A DNA stretch of 14,917 bases from Silanimonas sp965368785 (GCA_965368785.1 CBDUOG010000046.1:1-14917); one strand, 5' to 3'; counted from the first letter of the stretch, positions 1-7,508 are shown. The notes: generated by a model from the sequence alone, not told the origin. Translations and numbers: made by a program.

Positions 1-539
1 TCATAAGCGTGGGTTTCCAGTTCTTCCCCACGGTCAAGGGAACTTTGGCTTGCACCACAAAATGCGCATTTGCCATTCGCCCAAGTGTGCTCCGAGCGTT
101 CGAACCAGATATTGCCCGCATCATTGTCAAAGCCGCTGGCAACGGAGTGCTGCCCATTGGCGTGCTTCGAGCAATACACGCTGCGCCGCGCCAGCAAGCT
201 GGTGAGGTGCGTGATCCCAATGCCAAACACCTGCTTGGTCAGAATGTGGTCTACGCGCTGTTCCAGATTCGGCATTTTGCGTTCGAGCCCTTTGATGAGC
301 CGGTTGGTGATCTCGCGCAGGAACACGCCCGACTTGGTGCACGGGTCGAGAAACCTCACTGACTTGTCCGACCAGATATTTGCCCCGTCGTGGCTGGCCG
401 CCCACGCCTCGGTCAAGGTATCCAGCATGCGGTTGGCGAATTCAGGCGGCGTGAATACTTCGTCGTTGGAAAGGTTCGCTATGCAGGTCAGCACATCCGG
501 GTTACGCCCACGCAAGGTGAAACCAGCCTGCTCACTCAT
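1..539 (-). CDS. Eco57I-like DNA methyltransferase subunit, N-terminal part (runs off window)
   Basis: Open frame of 179 codons from ATG at 539 to the window edge, so the C-terminus is missing. Residues about 27-31 read DEVFTPPEF-like, resembling motif X of N6-adenine DNA methyltransferases. Residues about 63-77 (FLDPCTKSGVFLREI) are a variant of the SAM-binding motif I. Cys123/His126 and the pair Cys158-x2-Cys161 could form a small zinc site, which is unusual so close to motif I. The catalytic NPPY motif is not in the visible part; I expect it further on, from memory of this family. The ATG overlaps the stop of the upstream gene by 4 bases (ATGA, 536-539), so the two are probably translated together and may act as one methylase or restriction-modification enzyme. 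Family assignment is by motif and recall; the exact system type is not determinable here. Confidence 0.75.
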   Translation of the reverse strand, partial: MSEQAGFTLRGRNPDVLTCIANLSNDEVFTPPEFANRMLDTLTEAWAASHDGANIWSDKSVRFLDPCTKSGVFLREITNRLIKGLERKMPNLEQRVDHILTKQVFGIGITHLTSLLARRSVYCSKHANGQHSVASGFDNDAGNIWFERSEHTWANGKCAFCGASQSSLDRGEELETHAY

Positions 540-1207
540 ACGGATGCTTCCTTCGAGGTATTGGCAGGCGCTGCGGCGGCTAGCTCGCTCACTGTCATCG
601 CTGCGTGGGTCTTCACGGGCGTAAAGATTTCGTGTTTACCTAGATGAGCGAAGAGTGAGCCCTCCGCGCTGAAGGCCGACGAGTGGGTGAGCGTGTCAAA
701 GCGGAAGTCGCGGCGCTGAAATTTGCCTTTGCCGAGGTAACCCCACTCGGAAAAAGTGATCGGCTGGTCGTCGTGGGTGCGCATGGTCAGCGCATCACCA
801 TGCACAAGGTTTTGTGAGAGCACATAGCTGGCAGCTTGATGAAGTTCGTCCGTCGCATCGCCGTTAAGGTAGTCGGTGAGAATTTCCAGCATATTCGCCC
901 GGCACTCGGAGATGTTATCCGCCAGAAGCTCAATGCCATATATGCACATCAGCGCGAGGAGCGCATAGTGTCGCCGTTCAAAGTCTGATTCGCCGTACTT
1001 GAGCTCGACCGCTGCGAGCTTGCGCTGCAGGATACGCACCAGAAAATTCCCGCTCCCGCACGCCGGCTCCAAGAAACGGGAGTCAATGCGTTCGGTCTCG
1101 CCTTTGACGAGGTCGAGCATCGCCTCGACCATCCATGCCGGAGTGAATACTTCCCCATGGTCTGCGACGCGTTGTTTGGACTTCACGATCTTCAAGGGCA
1201 GGTTCAT
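536..1207 (-). CDS. N6-adenine DNA methyltransferase-like protein lacking a visible NPPY motif
   Basis: A 223-residue protein. Residues 17-23 (HGEVFTP) match motif X, residues 45-56 (FLEPACGSGNFL) are a clear SAM-binding motif I, and the YGIELLADN segment near residue 92-100 is the acidic motif II region. There is no N/D-P-P-Y/F catalytic motif anywhere in the protein, so on its own it should bind SAM but not transfer a methyl group. The C-terminal third is unlike a target-recognition domain that I know. It overlaps the next methylase gene by 4 bases, which suggests a two-protein methyltransferase in a restriction-modification or phage-defence locus. The ATG at 1207 is the first available start after an in-frame stop at 1235-1237; no strong ribosome binding site is visible. 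Function is inferred from motifs. Confidence 0.8.
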   Translation of the reverse strand: MNLPLKIVKSKQRVADHGEVFTPAWMVEAMLDLVKGETERIDSRFLEPACGSGNFLVRILQRKLAAVELKYGESDFERRHYALLALMCIYGIELLADNISECRANMLEILTDYLNGDATDELHQAASYVLSQNLVHGDALTMRTHDDQPITFSEWGYLGKGKFQRRDFRFDTLTHSSAFSAEGSLFAHLGKHEIFTPVKTHAAMTVSELAAAAPANTSKEASV

Positions 1208-1507
1208 TCGTCGGTAGCAGTGGTAATGGATACTTTAATGATGCGCCTCATACGAGGAGCTACAGTTGTGCAGCGTACCAGAGAGCTAGGCAGCCAAGTG
1301 TGGCAGTTCATTCGAGTCATTTTCGCTTCGGTATATTGAAGCAATATTAATAGTGTAATTCAGCACAAAAATGGGGTGTGGCGGCTTGAATTGCGAAACA
1401 CTACGCGCGCGTGAGGCCAGACATTCACCTGTCGATTGTTGCGAAATGTCGCGTTTGACCAAGCGATTCTATAGGGACGTCAATAGGGACAGAATCAGAC
1501 GGAAATG
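1208..1507. other. Intergenic region between methylase pair and tRNA-Ser terminator
   Basis: About 300 bases without a supportable gene. The methylase promoter on minus must lie in its left part, but I see no convincing -35/-10 pair. The right part holds the compact 1465-1496 repeat structure described separately. Composition is more AT-rich around 1310-1370 than in the neighbouring genes. Confidence 0.5.
1465..1496. repeat. Compact composite repeat (inverted 6-mers around direct 8-mers)
   Basis: The 6-mer GATTCT (1465-1470) is inverted as AGAATC (1491-1496). Between them the 8-mer ATAGGGAC occurs twice in direct orientation (1471-1478 and 1483-1490), separated by GTCA. It resembles from memory the GGGACAGAATC-type ends seen beside REP-associated transposases, but no transposase is present, so this could be a remnant or chance. 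Confidence 0.35.
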
Positions 1508-1530
1508 AAAAAACCACTGAAATCAGTGGC
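1508..1530 (-). terminator. Intrinsic terminator of tRNA-Ser
   Basis: Read on minus, GCCACTGA-TT-TCAGTGG forms a perfect 7-bp stem (arms 1523-1529 and 1514-1520) followed at once by six T (1513-1508). It lies 14 bases past the encoded CCA end of tRNA-Ser, so it should end that transcript and separate it from the methylase genes. Confidence 0.85.
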
Positions 1531-1543
1531 TTATTTATATAAA

Positions 1544-1634
<91 letters not shown>

Positions 1635-1689
1635 GTATTTTTTTGAATCTTAAAGCATTTACGTCTAACAAATTTGGGTATCGGGACTG

Positions 1690-1770
1690 TCGACCTCGCT
1701 GCGCTCGTTCGACCTGCGTCAGCGCTCTGCGCCTCCTTGTCGACCTGCGTCAGCGCTCTGCGCTGCCTTG
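1690..1770. repeat. 31-bp tandem repeat, two and a half copies
   Basis: Two adjacent 31-bp units at 1709-1739 and 1740-1770 share 29 of 31 bases (differences at 1733/1764 and 1734/1765). Each begins TCGACCTGCGTCAGCGCTCT. A shorter degenerate unit starting TCGACCT precedes them at 1690-1708. The array abuts the duplicated tRNA-Ser fragment at 1771 exactly. No coding role is apparent. Confidence 0.85.
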
Positions 1771-1793
1771 TCGGCCACCTCTCCGTATTTTTT
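1771..1793 (-). repeat. Duplicated 5' fragment of tRNA-Ser with its leader
   Basis: These 23 bases are identical to 1621-1643, exactly 150 bp away in the same orientation. The copied piece is the first 14 nt of tRNA-Ser (GGAGAGGTGGCCGA) plus nine bases of AT-rich leader. The rest of the tRNA is absent, so it is not a functional gene. It may be a remnant of a second tRNA copy or a duplication made when the 31-bp repeat array arrived. Confidence 0.85.
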
Positions 1794-1851
1794 AAGCTGA
1801 GCCCGCTTAGGGCCTTGTCAGCGGCGCATAGATTACCGCAAAGGGCCAGAT

Positions 1852-1875
1852 TCAGCCAGCCTATCGGCGGGCTGA
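1852..1875. other. Hairpin upstream of gacA-like gene
   Basis: TCAGCC-A-GCC, loop TATC, GGC-G-GGCTGA forms a 9-bp GC-rich stem with one A/G mismatch. No clear T-run follows on either strand, so it is not a standard intrinsic terminator. It lies about 120 bases before the regulator's start and could be a leader structure or an old insertion scar. Confidence 0.4.
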
Positions 1876-1995
1876 TTCATATTTCATTGCTTCGGGGGTT
1901 TTGTGGTGATTTCTTACAGCATATTGCGACATCGGTGCTTGAGCTGGGCCGGTGAAGGCTCTAGTCTGAACAGGCACCCGAAAAAGGACTAAGGG

Positions 1996-2661
1996 ATGAT
2001 TCGAGTTTTTCTATTAGATGATCACGCGTTAATTCGAACCGGCTATCGCCTCATTTTAGAGCGCGAGACAGATATGGATGTGGTGGGCGAGGCTGAGACC
2101 GGCGAGCAGGGCTTGCCGATGATCAAGAAAATTAAACCCGACGTTGTCTTATGCGATTTGCACTTGCCCGGCATCAGCGGCTTGGAGGTCACAGAGCGCC
2201 TGCAAAAATGCGACCCGGAGATCAAGGTGGTGATTTGTTCGGTTCGGCAGGACGGGCCGATGCCCAAGAAGCTGATCAGTGCCGGCGCCTGTGCCTACAT
2301 TGGTAAAGCCTGCGATTCCTCCGAACTGTTGCGTGCAATTCGTGATGCCTCGCGCGGCAAGCGTTATCTGGCCAACGAAGTCGCGCAGAGTGTGGCGCTG
2401 GGGGTGATGGATCAGGATTCACCGTTTGAAAAACTCTCACCGCGCGAGCTGGAGATCGCTCAGCTCTTATGTCAGGGGCTTAGCCTGGAAGAGATCGGTA
2501 GGCGTTTGCATTTGTCCTCAAAAACTGCCGCCACCCACAAGTACCGCCTGTTCGACAAGCTCGATATCAAAGATGTGGTGACTTTATTTAAATTGGCGCA
2601 GGACTATGGATTATTGGACCCAAGCATCATCGATGAGTCGGGCAGCGCGGCGACGCCTTAG
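1996..2661 (+). CDS. gacA: GacA/UvrY-type LuxR-family response regulator
   Basis: A 221-residue two-component response regulator. The N-terminal receiver domain (about 1-120) has the acidic pair Asp8-Asp9, phospho-acceptor Asp54 (in VVLCDLHLPG), Ser82 and Lys104, all at the expected places. The C-terminal LuxR-type helix-turn-helix (about 145-210) begins LSPRELEIAQLLCQGLS, with a recognition helix around SSKTAATHKYRLFDKL. Overall it resembles GacA/UvrY, which in gammaproteobacteria activates small RNAs that titrate CsrA/RsmA; that role here is inferred. The sequence AAGGACTAAGGG precedes the ATG as a ribosome binding site. The usual downstream partner uvrC is not present; instead the gene converges on a minus-strand SPFH gene with a 4-base overlap. 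No sensor kinase is in the window. Confidence 0.8.
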   Translation: MIRVFLLDDHALIRTGYRLILERETDMDVVGEAETGEQGLPMIKKIKPDVVLCDLHLPGISGLEVTERLQKCDPEIKVVICSVRQDGPMPKKLISAGACAYIGKACDSSELLRAIRDASRGKRYLANEVAQSVALGVMDQDSPFEKLSPRELEIAQLLCQGLSLEEIGRRLHLSSKTAATHKYRLFDKLDIKDVVTLFKLAQDYGLLDPSIIDESGSAATP

Positions 2662-3110
2662 ACCGCAGCTGTAGTCCGCGACACCGCGCAGCGTATTACG
2701 CGAATGCCCATCGGGTTGGCTTGGCGGTTGAGTTCGGTTTTTAATTTATCCGACAACACTGGAAACTCGCCGGTGAGTTTAGCCAGTGTGTTCTTGGCCA
2801 TATCCGTCATGGTCTGATCGACATCGTCGATCACTGCGACGGTGCGCGTCGGGTCAAGAATCTGGAAATACAGGTCGGCTTCAAGCTGGCGCGAGTCCAT
2901 GGGAAATTCCAGGTGATGGCCGATCAGGCAGACTTCGCGTTCGATTTTTTCGAAGACCGGCACCACAAAGCGCAGGCCCGGAGTCAGAATCCGCCGGCTA
3001 CCGCCCAGGCGTTTGACCAAAAGCACATAGCCCTCATCCACCAAATGGAAGCCCAGCGCCGAACGCGCAATTTGCAGGGCGGTTTGAGACCATTTTGCGG
3101 AGCTTTGCAT
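2658..3110 (-). CDS. Short SPFH/band-7 domain protein
   Basis: A 150-residue protein. Residues about 23-140 align by eye with the SPFH (stomatin/prohibitin/flotillin) core: a VDEGYVLLVKRLGG start, a TPGLRFVVPVFEKIEREV strand region, then LEADLYFQILDPTRTV and a helical region ending in GIRVIRCAVS. Family members usually have an N-terminal membrane segment and a long C-terminal coiled coil and scaffold membrane microdomains or proteases. Neither is present here, and the length is about half the usual, so it is a stand-alone core domain. Start ATG at 3110 has only a weak ribosome binding site. The stop overlaps the convergent gacA-like stop. It lies 151 bp past the DUF885 gene on the same strand. 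Function unknown. Confidence 0.7.
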   Translation of the reverse strand: MQSSAKWSQTALQIARSALGFHLVDEGYVLLVKRLGGSRRILTPGLRFVVPVFEKIEREVCLIGHHLEFPMDSRQLEADLYFQILDPTRTVAVIDDVDQTMTDMAKNTLAKLTGEFPVLSDKLKTELNRQANPMGIRVIRCAVSRTTAAV

Positions 3111-3211
3111 TGTCGTTTCTTTTCAGTGACTTATGGCGGATACTTAGAGCAGAACATAAATCATTTTGTATTGCTCTGCAACAAGTACTTTTTATACCCC
3201 GCAGCGCGGCA

Positions 3212-3235
3212 AATCCGTGCGCGGATGCACGGATT
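3212..3235. other. Inverted repeat after the DUF885 gene
   Basis: AATCCGTGC (3212-3220) and GCACGGATT (3227-3235) form a perfect 9-bp stem with a 6-base loop, about 27 bases beyond the DUF885 stop. No T-run follows on minus, so it may be a weak or factor-assisted terminator or an mRNA 3'-end stabiliser. Confidence 0.5.
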
Positions 3236-3261
3236 AGAACATTCACGTTTTATGCCGAAAA

Positions 3262-5022
3262 CTAGCGGGTTTCGCGGAACCGCCAGGGCTTCTCAAGCTG
3301 CGCCGGCTCGGCCATCAGTCGCGCCCGGACCGCAGCAATCGGCATGCTGCCGCCGCTCAGAATGGCGTCGTGGAATTCACGTTCACTCATTTTGCCGCCA
3401 AGGACTAAGTCGCGGTGCAGGGCATGGATCTGCCATCCACCCACCAGGTACGCAATCTGATACAGCGGGCCATAGTCGCCCTGAAAACTCCGGCGGACCT
3501 CTGCCGTCGCGTTTTCACGTTCGTGGCCGACGCGATCGACCAACAGATCAATGGCTTGCTGCGGGCTCATTTTCTCTAAGTGAAAGCCCAGCGAGAACAA
3601 AATGCGCGCCGCCCGATGACTGCGCCAGAACAACATGCCCATACGTTGTTCCGGGGTGTCGGCAAACTCGAGCTCCCACAGACGCAATTCCCAGTACAGG
3701 GCCCAGCCTTCGCCCCAGAATGGGCTGGCGAATAATCGACGATGGGTTTGATAGCGGTCGGTCATAAAATGTTGCAGATGATGACCGGGAATCAATTCGT
3801 GATGGACCACAGCACGCGAAAAATGCCGGTTGTTGCCACGTAGCGTATTGAGCTTTTTGTCTTGCGGCATGTCGTTGGTCGGGTAGGCGACCCAGACGTC
3901 TTCGCCGCCCAGAAAGAACGGTGCCTGCAACTGATATTCAGGGCTGAGCATGGTCATCCGCCAGTCGTGTTTGGCCACTTGCGGAATGCTGATCAACTGG
4001 CGCGATTCAATAAACTGCGTCGCTTCAAACGCTAAGTCGGTGACCAAAGCGGGTTGCTCGCCGGGCTGCGGATGCTGTGACTTCACCGCCTCTAAGGCTG
4101 CTCGCCAATTGGGCTGGCCCATCTCTTTGGCGGCTTTGTCCATTTCGGCCTGACACCAAGTCAGCTCGGCTTCCGCCATGGTCATCAGCTGTTCGGGTGT
4201 GTACGGAACCATCTCGTCAGACAGCATGCTCAGCAGCGCGCTGCGACCAATCGGGTCACCAATGATGGCTTCGGGATCACTGGCGCCGGCCAGCTTGTCA
4301 CGCACCAATTTTTCGAAGCGCTCCATGCTCTGGCTCAAATCATTGAAGGGTTTATCGACCCACCAGCTAAATTGCGGGTCGTAGCCGCTATAAAAACCAT
4401 GCCAGTCGGTCAGCGCGGTGCGCAGTTGAGCTAAGGCGCGTGATGCACGAAATGCCACTGCGGGTGTGCGCACCGGAGAGACGGCGTCGCGCGGGGTCAT
4501 TTTTGCTTCGAGTTTTTCAATCGCCTCGCGTGCAGCCTGCAACGCGGTGGCATGCGCTTTCGGATCGATGGTTTCAAAGCGCAGGCGCGACTCAATCAGG
4601 CTCATTAATTCTGAGTAATGCGGCAGTAGGGCCGACATCTCGTCGAAGCGCTGTTGCTCGCGGCTTAAGCTTTCGGTGCGGATGCGAATCGCGCGCTGCA
4701 ATAAGCGCATGTCGATATGATCTTCGTTGCCAAACTTTGTCTGGTCGATCGTTTTCAGAAAGTCTGACCATTGCGCGTAGAAGGCGGTTTGTGCCGCCGC
4801 ACGGCGCGGTGCATAGAGCGAGTCCGGACGCTGATTGCTGAGCTGATAGACGTGCTCCAGACTGGCTTCATCGGCAGCGAAGCGCTTAACGACTTCAGCC
4901 ATCGGATGCGAAACCGGCGCGATGTCTTGTAGTGCCGGGGGGCTGAACTTTTGATCGGCATGCGTTGCATTGGCGAAGATCAGGCTCAGGCTGATCAGTA
5001 GAATCGCGCTGCTTGATTTCAT
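3262..5022 (-). CDS. Secreted DUF885 family putative zinc metallopeptidase
   Basis: A 586-residue protein of the DUF885 family (gluzincin-like peptidase clan). Residues 1-22 form a signal peptide (positive start, hydrophobic core, ATHA|DQ cleavage), so export to the periplasm or beyond is likely. Residues 408-415 (HELIPGHH) give the HExxxGHH-type zinc motif, with His408, Glu409 and a His at 414 or 415, and the downstream WGEGWALYWE segment (Glu438) probably supplies the third ligand. Length is normal for the family. Substrate is unknown; peptidase activity is inferred from the motifs. ATG at 5022 is supported by a CGGAG ribosome binding site. The gene starts 15 bases after sufE and probably shares its transcript, although no metabolic link with cysS or sufE is evident. 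Confidence 0.85.
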   Translation of the reverse strand: MKSSSAILLISLSLIFANATHADQKFSPPALQDIAPVSHPMAEVVKRFAADEASLEHVYQLSNQRPDSLYAPRRAAAQTAFYAQWSDFLKTIDQTKFGNEDHIDMRLLQRAIRIRTESLSREQQRFDEMSALLPHYSELMSLIESRLRFETIDPKAHATALQAAREAIEKLEAKMTPRDAVSPVRTPAVAFRASRALAQLRTALTDWHGFYSGYDPQFSWWVDKPFNDLSQSMERFEKLVRDKLAGASDPEAIIGDPIGRSALLSMLSDEMVPYTPEQLMTMAEAELTWCQAEMDKAAKEMGQPNWRAALEAVKSQHPQPGEQPALVTDLAFEATQFIESRQLISIPQVAKHDWRMTMLSPEYQLQAPFFLGGEDVWVAYPTNDMPQDKKLNTLRGNNRHFSRAVVHHELIPGHHLQHFMTDRYQTHRRLFASPFWGEGWALYWELRLWELEFADTPEQRMGMLFWRSHRAARILFSLGFHLEKMSPQQAIDLLVDRVGHERENATAEVRRSFQGDYGPLYQIAYLVGGWQIHALHRDLVLGGKMSEREFHDAILSGGSMPIAAVRARLMAEPAQLEKPWRFRETR

Positions 5023-5037
5023 TCAACTACTCCGTGG

Positions 5038-5484
5038 TTATTTCGGTTGCACTGCCGATTTTGCGGTGGCTTTAATAAATCCCAGCAAGGCAGCCAAGCC
5101 ATTGCTGCGTGTCGGTGATAGATGCTGAGCCAGTCCGATTTTGGCGATGTAGTCGGCATCGGTCGCCAGAATTTGTTCGGCACTGCGATCAGAAAATACC
5201 CTCAGCGCCAAAAAAATCAGGCCCGACACAATGGCTGAATCGCTAATTGCATGAAAACGCAGACTGTCGGCGTTGCCCTCGGGCACAATCCACACCATCG
5301 ATTGGCAGCCGTGCAGTCGATGCTGCTCGGTCTTCCACTCGTCTTTTAAAGGCGGCAGTTTTTTGCCCAGATCGATCAAGTATTGATAGCGCTCTGACCA
5401 ATCCGAGAAATAACCGAACTCCTCGATGATTGCTTCTTGCGCAGCTTGCGGACTGGCTTCCATAGGGAACAGATAATCACTCAT
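5038..5484 (-). CDS. sufE: SufE-type cysteine desulfuration / Fe-S metabolism protein
   Basis: A 148-residue SufE/CsdE-family protein. Family members accept a persulfide from a cysteine desulfurase (SufS or CsdA) and pass the sulfur to Fe-S assembly. The acceptor cysteine is Cys60 within RLHGCQSMVW, preceded by a typical SufE N-terminal segment (FGYFSDWSERYQYLIDLGKKLPPL). I chose the ATG at 5484, which overlaps the cysS stop by one base (TAATG), over a TTG five codons upstream inside cysS; the overlap implies translational coupling. The cysS-sufE link joins two cysteine-using processes (tRNA charging and sulfur mobilisation). No partner desulfurase is in the window. Confidence 0.9.
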   Translation of the reverse strand: MSDYLFPMEASPQAAQEAIIEEFGYFSDWSERYQYLIDLGKKLPPLKDEWKTEQHRLHGCQSMVWIVPEGNADSLRFHAISDSAIVSGLIFLALRVFSDRSAEQILATDADYIAKIGLAQHLSPTRSNGLAALLGFIKATAKSAVQPK

Positions 5485-6848
5485 TAAATTCGTTTCCAAC
5501 GCACGCCCTGAGGGGTGTCTTCAATCACGATGCCTTGCTCTGAGAGTTGCTTTCTTATGGCGTCGGCACGCGCAAAATCGCGCGATTTTTTAGCTTCGTC
5601 GCGTTCGGCCAACAGGGCGCTAATCGCCTGCTCATCATCACCACCGAGCGTGCCAAACCACTGTTCGGGATCTTGTTGTAGCAAGCCGAGTACTTTGCCC
5701 ACGCCGAGAATCTGCGCTTTGAGCGCGCTCAGTTCCGATGAATCCTCGGTGCGCCGGGCTTGTGCGGCGAGCTGAGCGAGAACGGCGAGAGCAATGGGTG
5801 TATTTAAATCATCGTCCAATGCATCCTCTACGGTTTGCGGAATCTGGGCCTCGACCTCGATATCGGAGAGCTCGCGTAGCGTTCCATACAAACGATCCAG
5901 TGTTCGCTTGCTTTGCTCGATCAGTCCATCGGACCAATCCAGAGGTTGTCGATAATGCGCTGACAATAAGGCATAACGCAAAGCTTCCGGTGGATGGGCT
6001 TTGAGTAATTCGCCGACCAGGCTGACATTGCCTACCGACTTGGACATTTTGGAGCCGGCAAAATTCAACATGCCGTTGTGAATCCAATAGCGGGCTAATG
6101 GCCGGCCACCATGGCTGCAGGCGCTTTGCGCAATCTCGTTTTCATGATGAGGAAACTGCAAATCAATCCCGCCGGCATGGATGTCGAGGGTCTCACCCAA
6201 ATGTGCCTCGGCCATTGCCGAGCATTCGATATGCCAGCCGGGCCGACCACGACCCCAGGGCGAATCCCAGCCCGGAAGGGTTTCGTCGGAGGGTTTCCAC
6301 AGCACAAAATCACCCGCATACCGTTTATACGGAGCGACATCGACGCGCGCGCCGGCGATCATGTCTTCGGTGGAGCGGCCCGATAGCTGTCCGTATGGCT
6401 CAAAGCTCGGCACTGAGAACAGCACGTGGGACTCGGCGTGATAGGCATGTCCACTGGCAATCAACGCCTCGATCATCGTGATGATCTGAGCAATGTGCTC
6501 GGTTGCTTTGGGTTCGATATCCGGAGCGCTGGCGCCCAGAGCGCGCATTTGCTCACGGTAGGCGGCCGTGTACTTATCGGTAATCTGAGAAATCGGTACG
6601 CCCAGATCGCGGGCCGCGGCATTAATTTTGTCGTCCACGTCGGTGATGTTGCGCACATAGCACAGCTTGCCGTAGCGCCGCCGCAGCAGGTCGGCCAGAA
6701 CGCCGAACACGACCGGACCGCGCGCATTACCAATATGCACGTAGTTGTAAACGGTGGGTCCGCAGACATAAAAGGTGACCCGTTCAGCGCTGATAGGGGT
6801 GAAATCTTCCAGACTTCGCGTAAGGGTGTTATAGAGCCGCAGGGCCAT
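5484..6848 (-). CDS. cysS: Cysteinyl-tRNA synthetase
   Basis: A 454-residue class I aminoacyl-tRNA synthetase that charges tRNA-Cys in the cytoplasm. The HIGH-like motif is HIGN at 38-41 and the KMSKS motif is at 267-271. Expected zinc ligands are Cys29, Cys209 (in GWHIECS), His234 and Glu238 (in FPHHENE), which fit the zinc site that selects cysteine. The C-terminal part includes the DDDLNTPIAL segment and a helical tail ending in a WKRI-type terminus. Length is normal. ATG at 6848 has an AGG-type ribosome binding site. A -10-like TAGAAT lies upstream at 6882-6877 without a good -35. It diverges from the glycine-zipper gene and is followed with a one-base overlap by sufE. Confidence 0.97.
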   Translation of the reverse strand: MALRLYNTLTRSLEDFTPISAERVTFYVCGPTVYNYVHIGNARGPVVFGVLADLLRRRYGKLCYVRNITDVDDKINAAARDLGVPISQITDKYTAAYREQMRALGASAPDIEPKATEHIAQIITMIEALIASGHAYHAESHVLFSVPSFEPYGQLSGRSTEDMIAGARVDVAPYKRYAGDFVLWKPSDETLPGWDSPWGRGRPGWHIECSAMAEAHLGETLDIHAGGIDLQFPHHENEIAQSACSHGGRPLARYWIHNGMLNFAGSKMSKSVGNVSLVGELLKAHPPEALRYALLSAHYRQPLDWSDGLIEQSKRTLDRLYGTLRELSDIEVEAQIPQTVEDALDDDLNTPIALAVLAQLAAQARRTEDSSELSALKAQILGVGKVLGLLQQDPEQWFGTLGGDDEQAISALLAERDEAKKSRDFARADAIRKQLSEQGIVIEDTPQGVRWKRI

Positions 6849-6888
6849 GCTTCAACCTGATCAATGAGCTGGCCTAATTCTAGCAAGC

Positions 6889-6919
6889 TTGACCCCCAGC
6901 TTAACGAAAATCTTATGCT
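6889..6919 (+). promoter_or_regulatory. Candidate sigma-70 promoter for the glycine-zipper gene
   Basis: TTGACC (6889-6894) and TATGCT (6914-6919) are separated by 19 bases. Both hexamers are partial matches to consensus and the spacing is at the long limit. It would give a leader of about 50 nt before the ATG at 6975. Confidence 0.35.
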
Positions 6920-6974
6920 TTGGTTCAGCCGCCACGTGATTGAATTAGATCCAGAGCTTCAATAAGGACTCAAC

Positions 6975-7508
6975 ATGCTTCGCACATTTGCTTTGATTAC
7001 CGCCGCCCTCAGCTTGTCGCTTCTTGCTCCGGGTGCAAACGCCCAGCAACAGTTCGATCCGGTCAGCGGAGAAAACGTCAGCGTGGTGCAAGCCAAAGTG
7101 GTGCGCGTCGACCCGGTGTATGAAACCGTGCGCATCCGCACCCCGGAAGAGCGTTGCGATGGCGAAGAGCATGACAAAGACCATGGCCGCGGCGGCGCAA
7201 TCGTCGGCGCAGTGGTTGGCGGCGTGGCCGGTAACCAGGTGGGTAAGGGTGACGGTAAAAAGGTCGCGACCGTAGCCGGCGCGGTGATTGGTGGTTTGGT
7301 CGGCCGCAAGATTGACCGCGAAAACTCATCCGGCAACGTACCGGTTTGCCGCATGGTGGAAGTTGAGCGCGAAGAGCGCCGGATTGCCGGCTACGACGTG
7401 GAATACACCTATCAAGGCAAAACCTATATGTCGCGCATGCCCTACGATCCGGGCGATACGCTGTCGGTGCGAATCACTGTCTCGCCAATTGTCAGTGATG
7501 CACGCTGA
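6975..7508 (+). CDS. Secreted glycine-zipper protein (17 kDa antigen-like)
   Basis: A 177-residue exported protein. Residues 1-23 are a signal peptide ending GANA|QQQ; there is no lipobox cysteine. Residues about 73-112 form a glycine-zipper double segment (GAIVGAVVGGVAGNQVG and VATVAGAVIGGLVGRKI) separated by a charged GKGDGKK turn, typical of the glycine-zipper 2TM / rickettsial 17 kDa surface antigen family that associates with the outer membrane. The rest resembles periplasmic beta-rich domains with a VEVEREERRIAGYDVEYTYQGK tail. A cysteine at about 61 and one near 126 could form a disulfide. AAGGACT before the ATG is a good ribosome binding site. Its function is unknown. It is upstream of the arginine leader, but nothing suggests a role in arginine synthesis. 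Confidence 0.85.
   Translation: MLRTFALITAALSLSLLAPGANAQQQFDPVSGENVSVVQAKVVRVDPVYETVRIRTPEERCDGEEHDKDHGRGGAIVGAVVGGVAGNQVGKGDGKKVATVAGAVIGGLVGRKIDRENSSGNVPVCRMVEVEREERRIAGYDVEYTYQGKTYMSRMPYDPGDTLSVRITVSPIVSDAR

Larger units (their letters stand above)
1635..1995. other. Intergenic region between tRNA-Ser and gacA-like gene
   Basis: About 360 bases. It contains the tRNA leader, the 31-bp tandem repeat and the tRNA fragment (listed separately), a hairpin at 1852-1875, and the upstream region of the gacA-like gene. A frame of 93 codons at 1674-1955 crosses these repeats and looks non-coding. Confidence 0.6.

Noticed and set aside
1690..1793. Possible CRISPR array from the repeated units
   Set aside because: The 31-bp units are directly adjacent with no spacers, there are only two full copies, and no cas genes are present.
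1674..1955. A 93-codon open frame on plus upstream of the gacA-like gene
   Set aside because: It runs through the 31-bp tandem repeat and the tRNA fragment; the protein is repeat-derived and has no family resemblance.
2913..3767. A 284-codon open frame on plus opposite the DUF885 gene and the SPFH gene
   Set aside because: It overlaps two well-supported minus genes, its protein is rich in Arg/Ser/Pro like an antisense shadow, and it has no recognisable domain.
5485..5499. TTG start for sufE five codons upstream
   Set aside because: ATG 5484 overlaps the cysS stop as TAATG, a usual coupling arrangement, and gives a normal SufE N-terminus.
6473..6886. Open frames of 80-150 codons on either strand across cysS (for example 6473-6886 minus and 6426-6860 plus)
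   Set aside because: All are out-of-frame or antisense shadows of cysS, whose motifs and length are fully supported.
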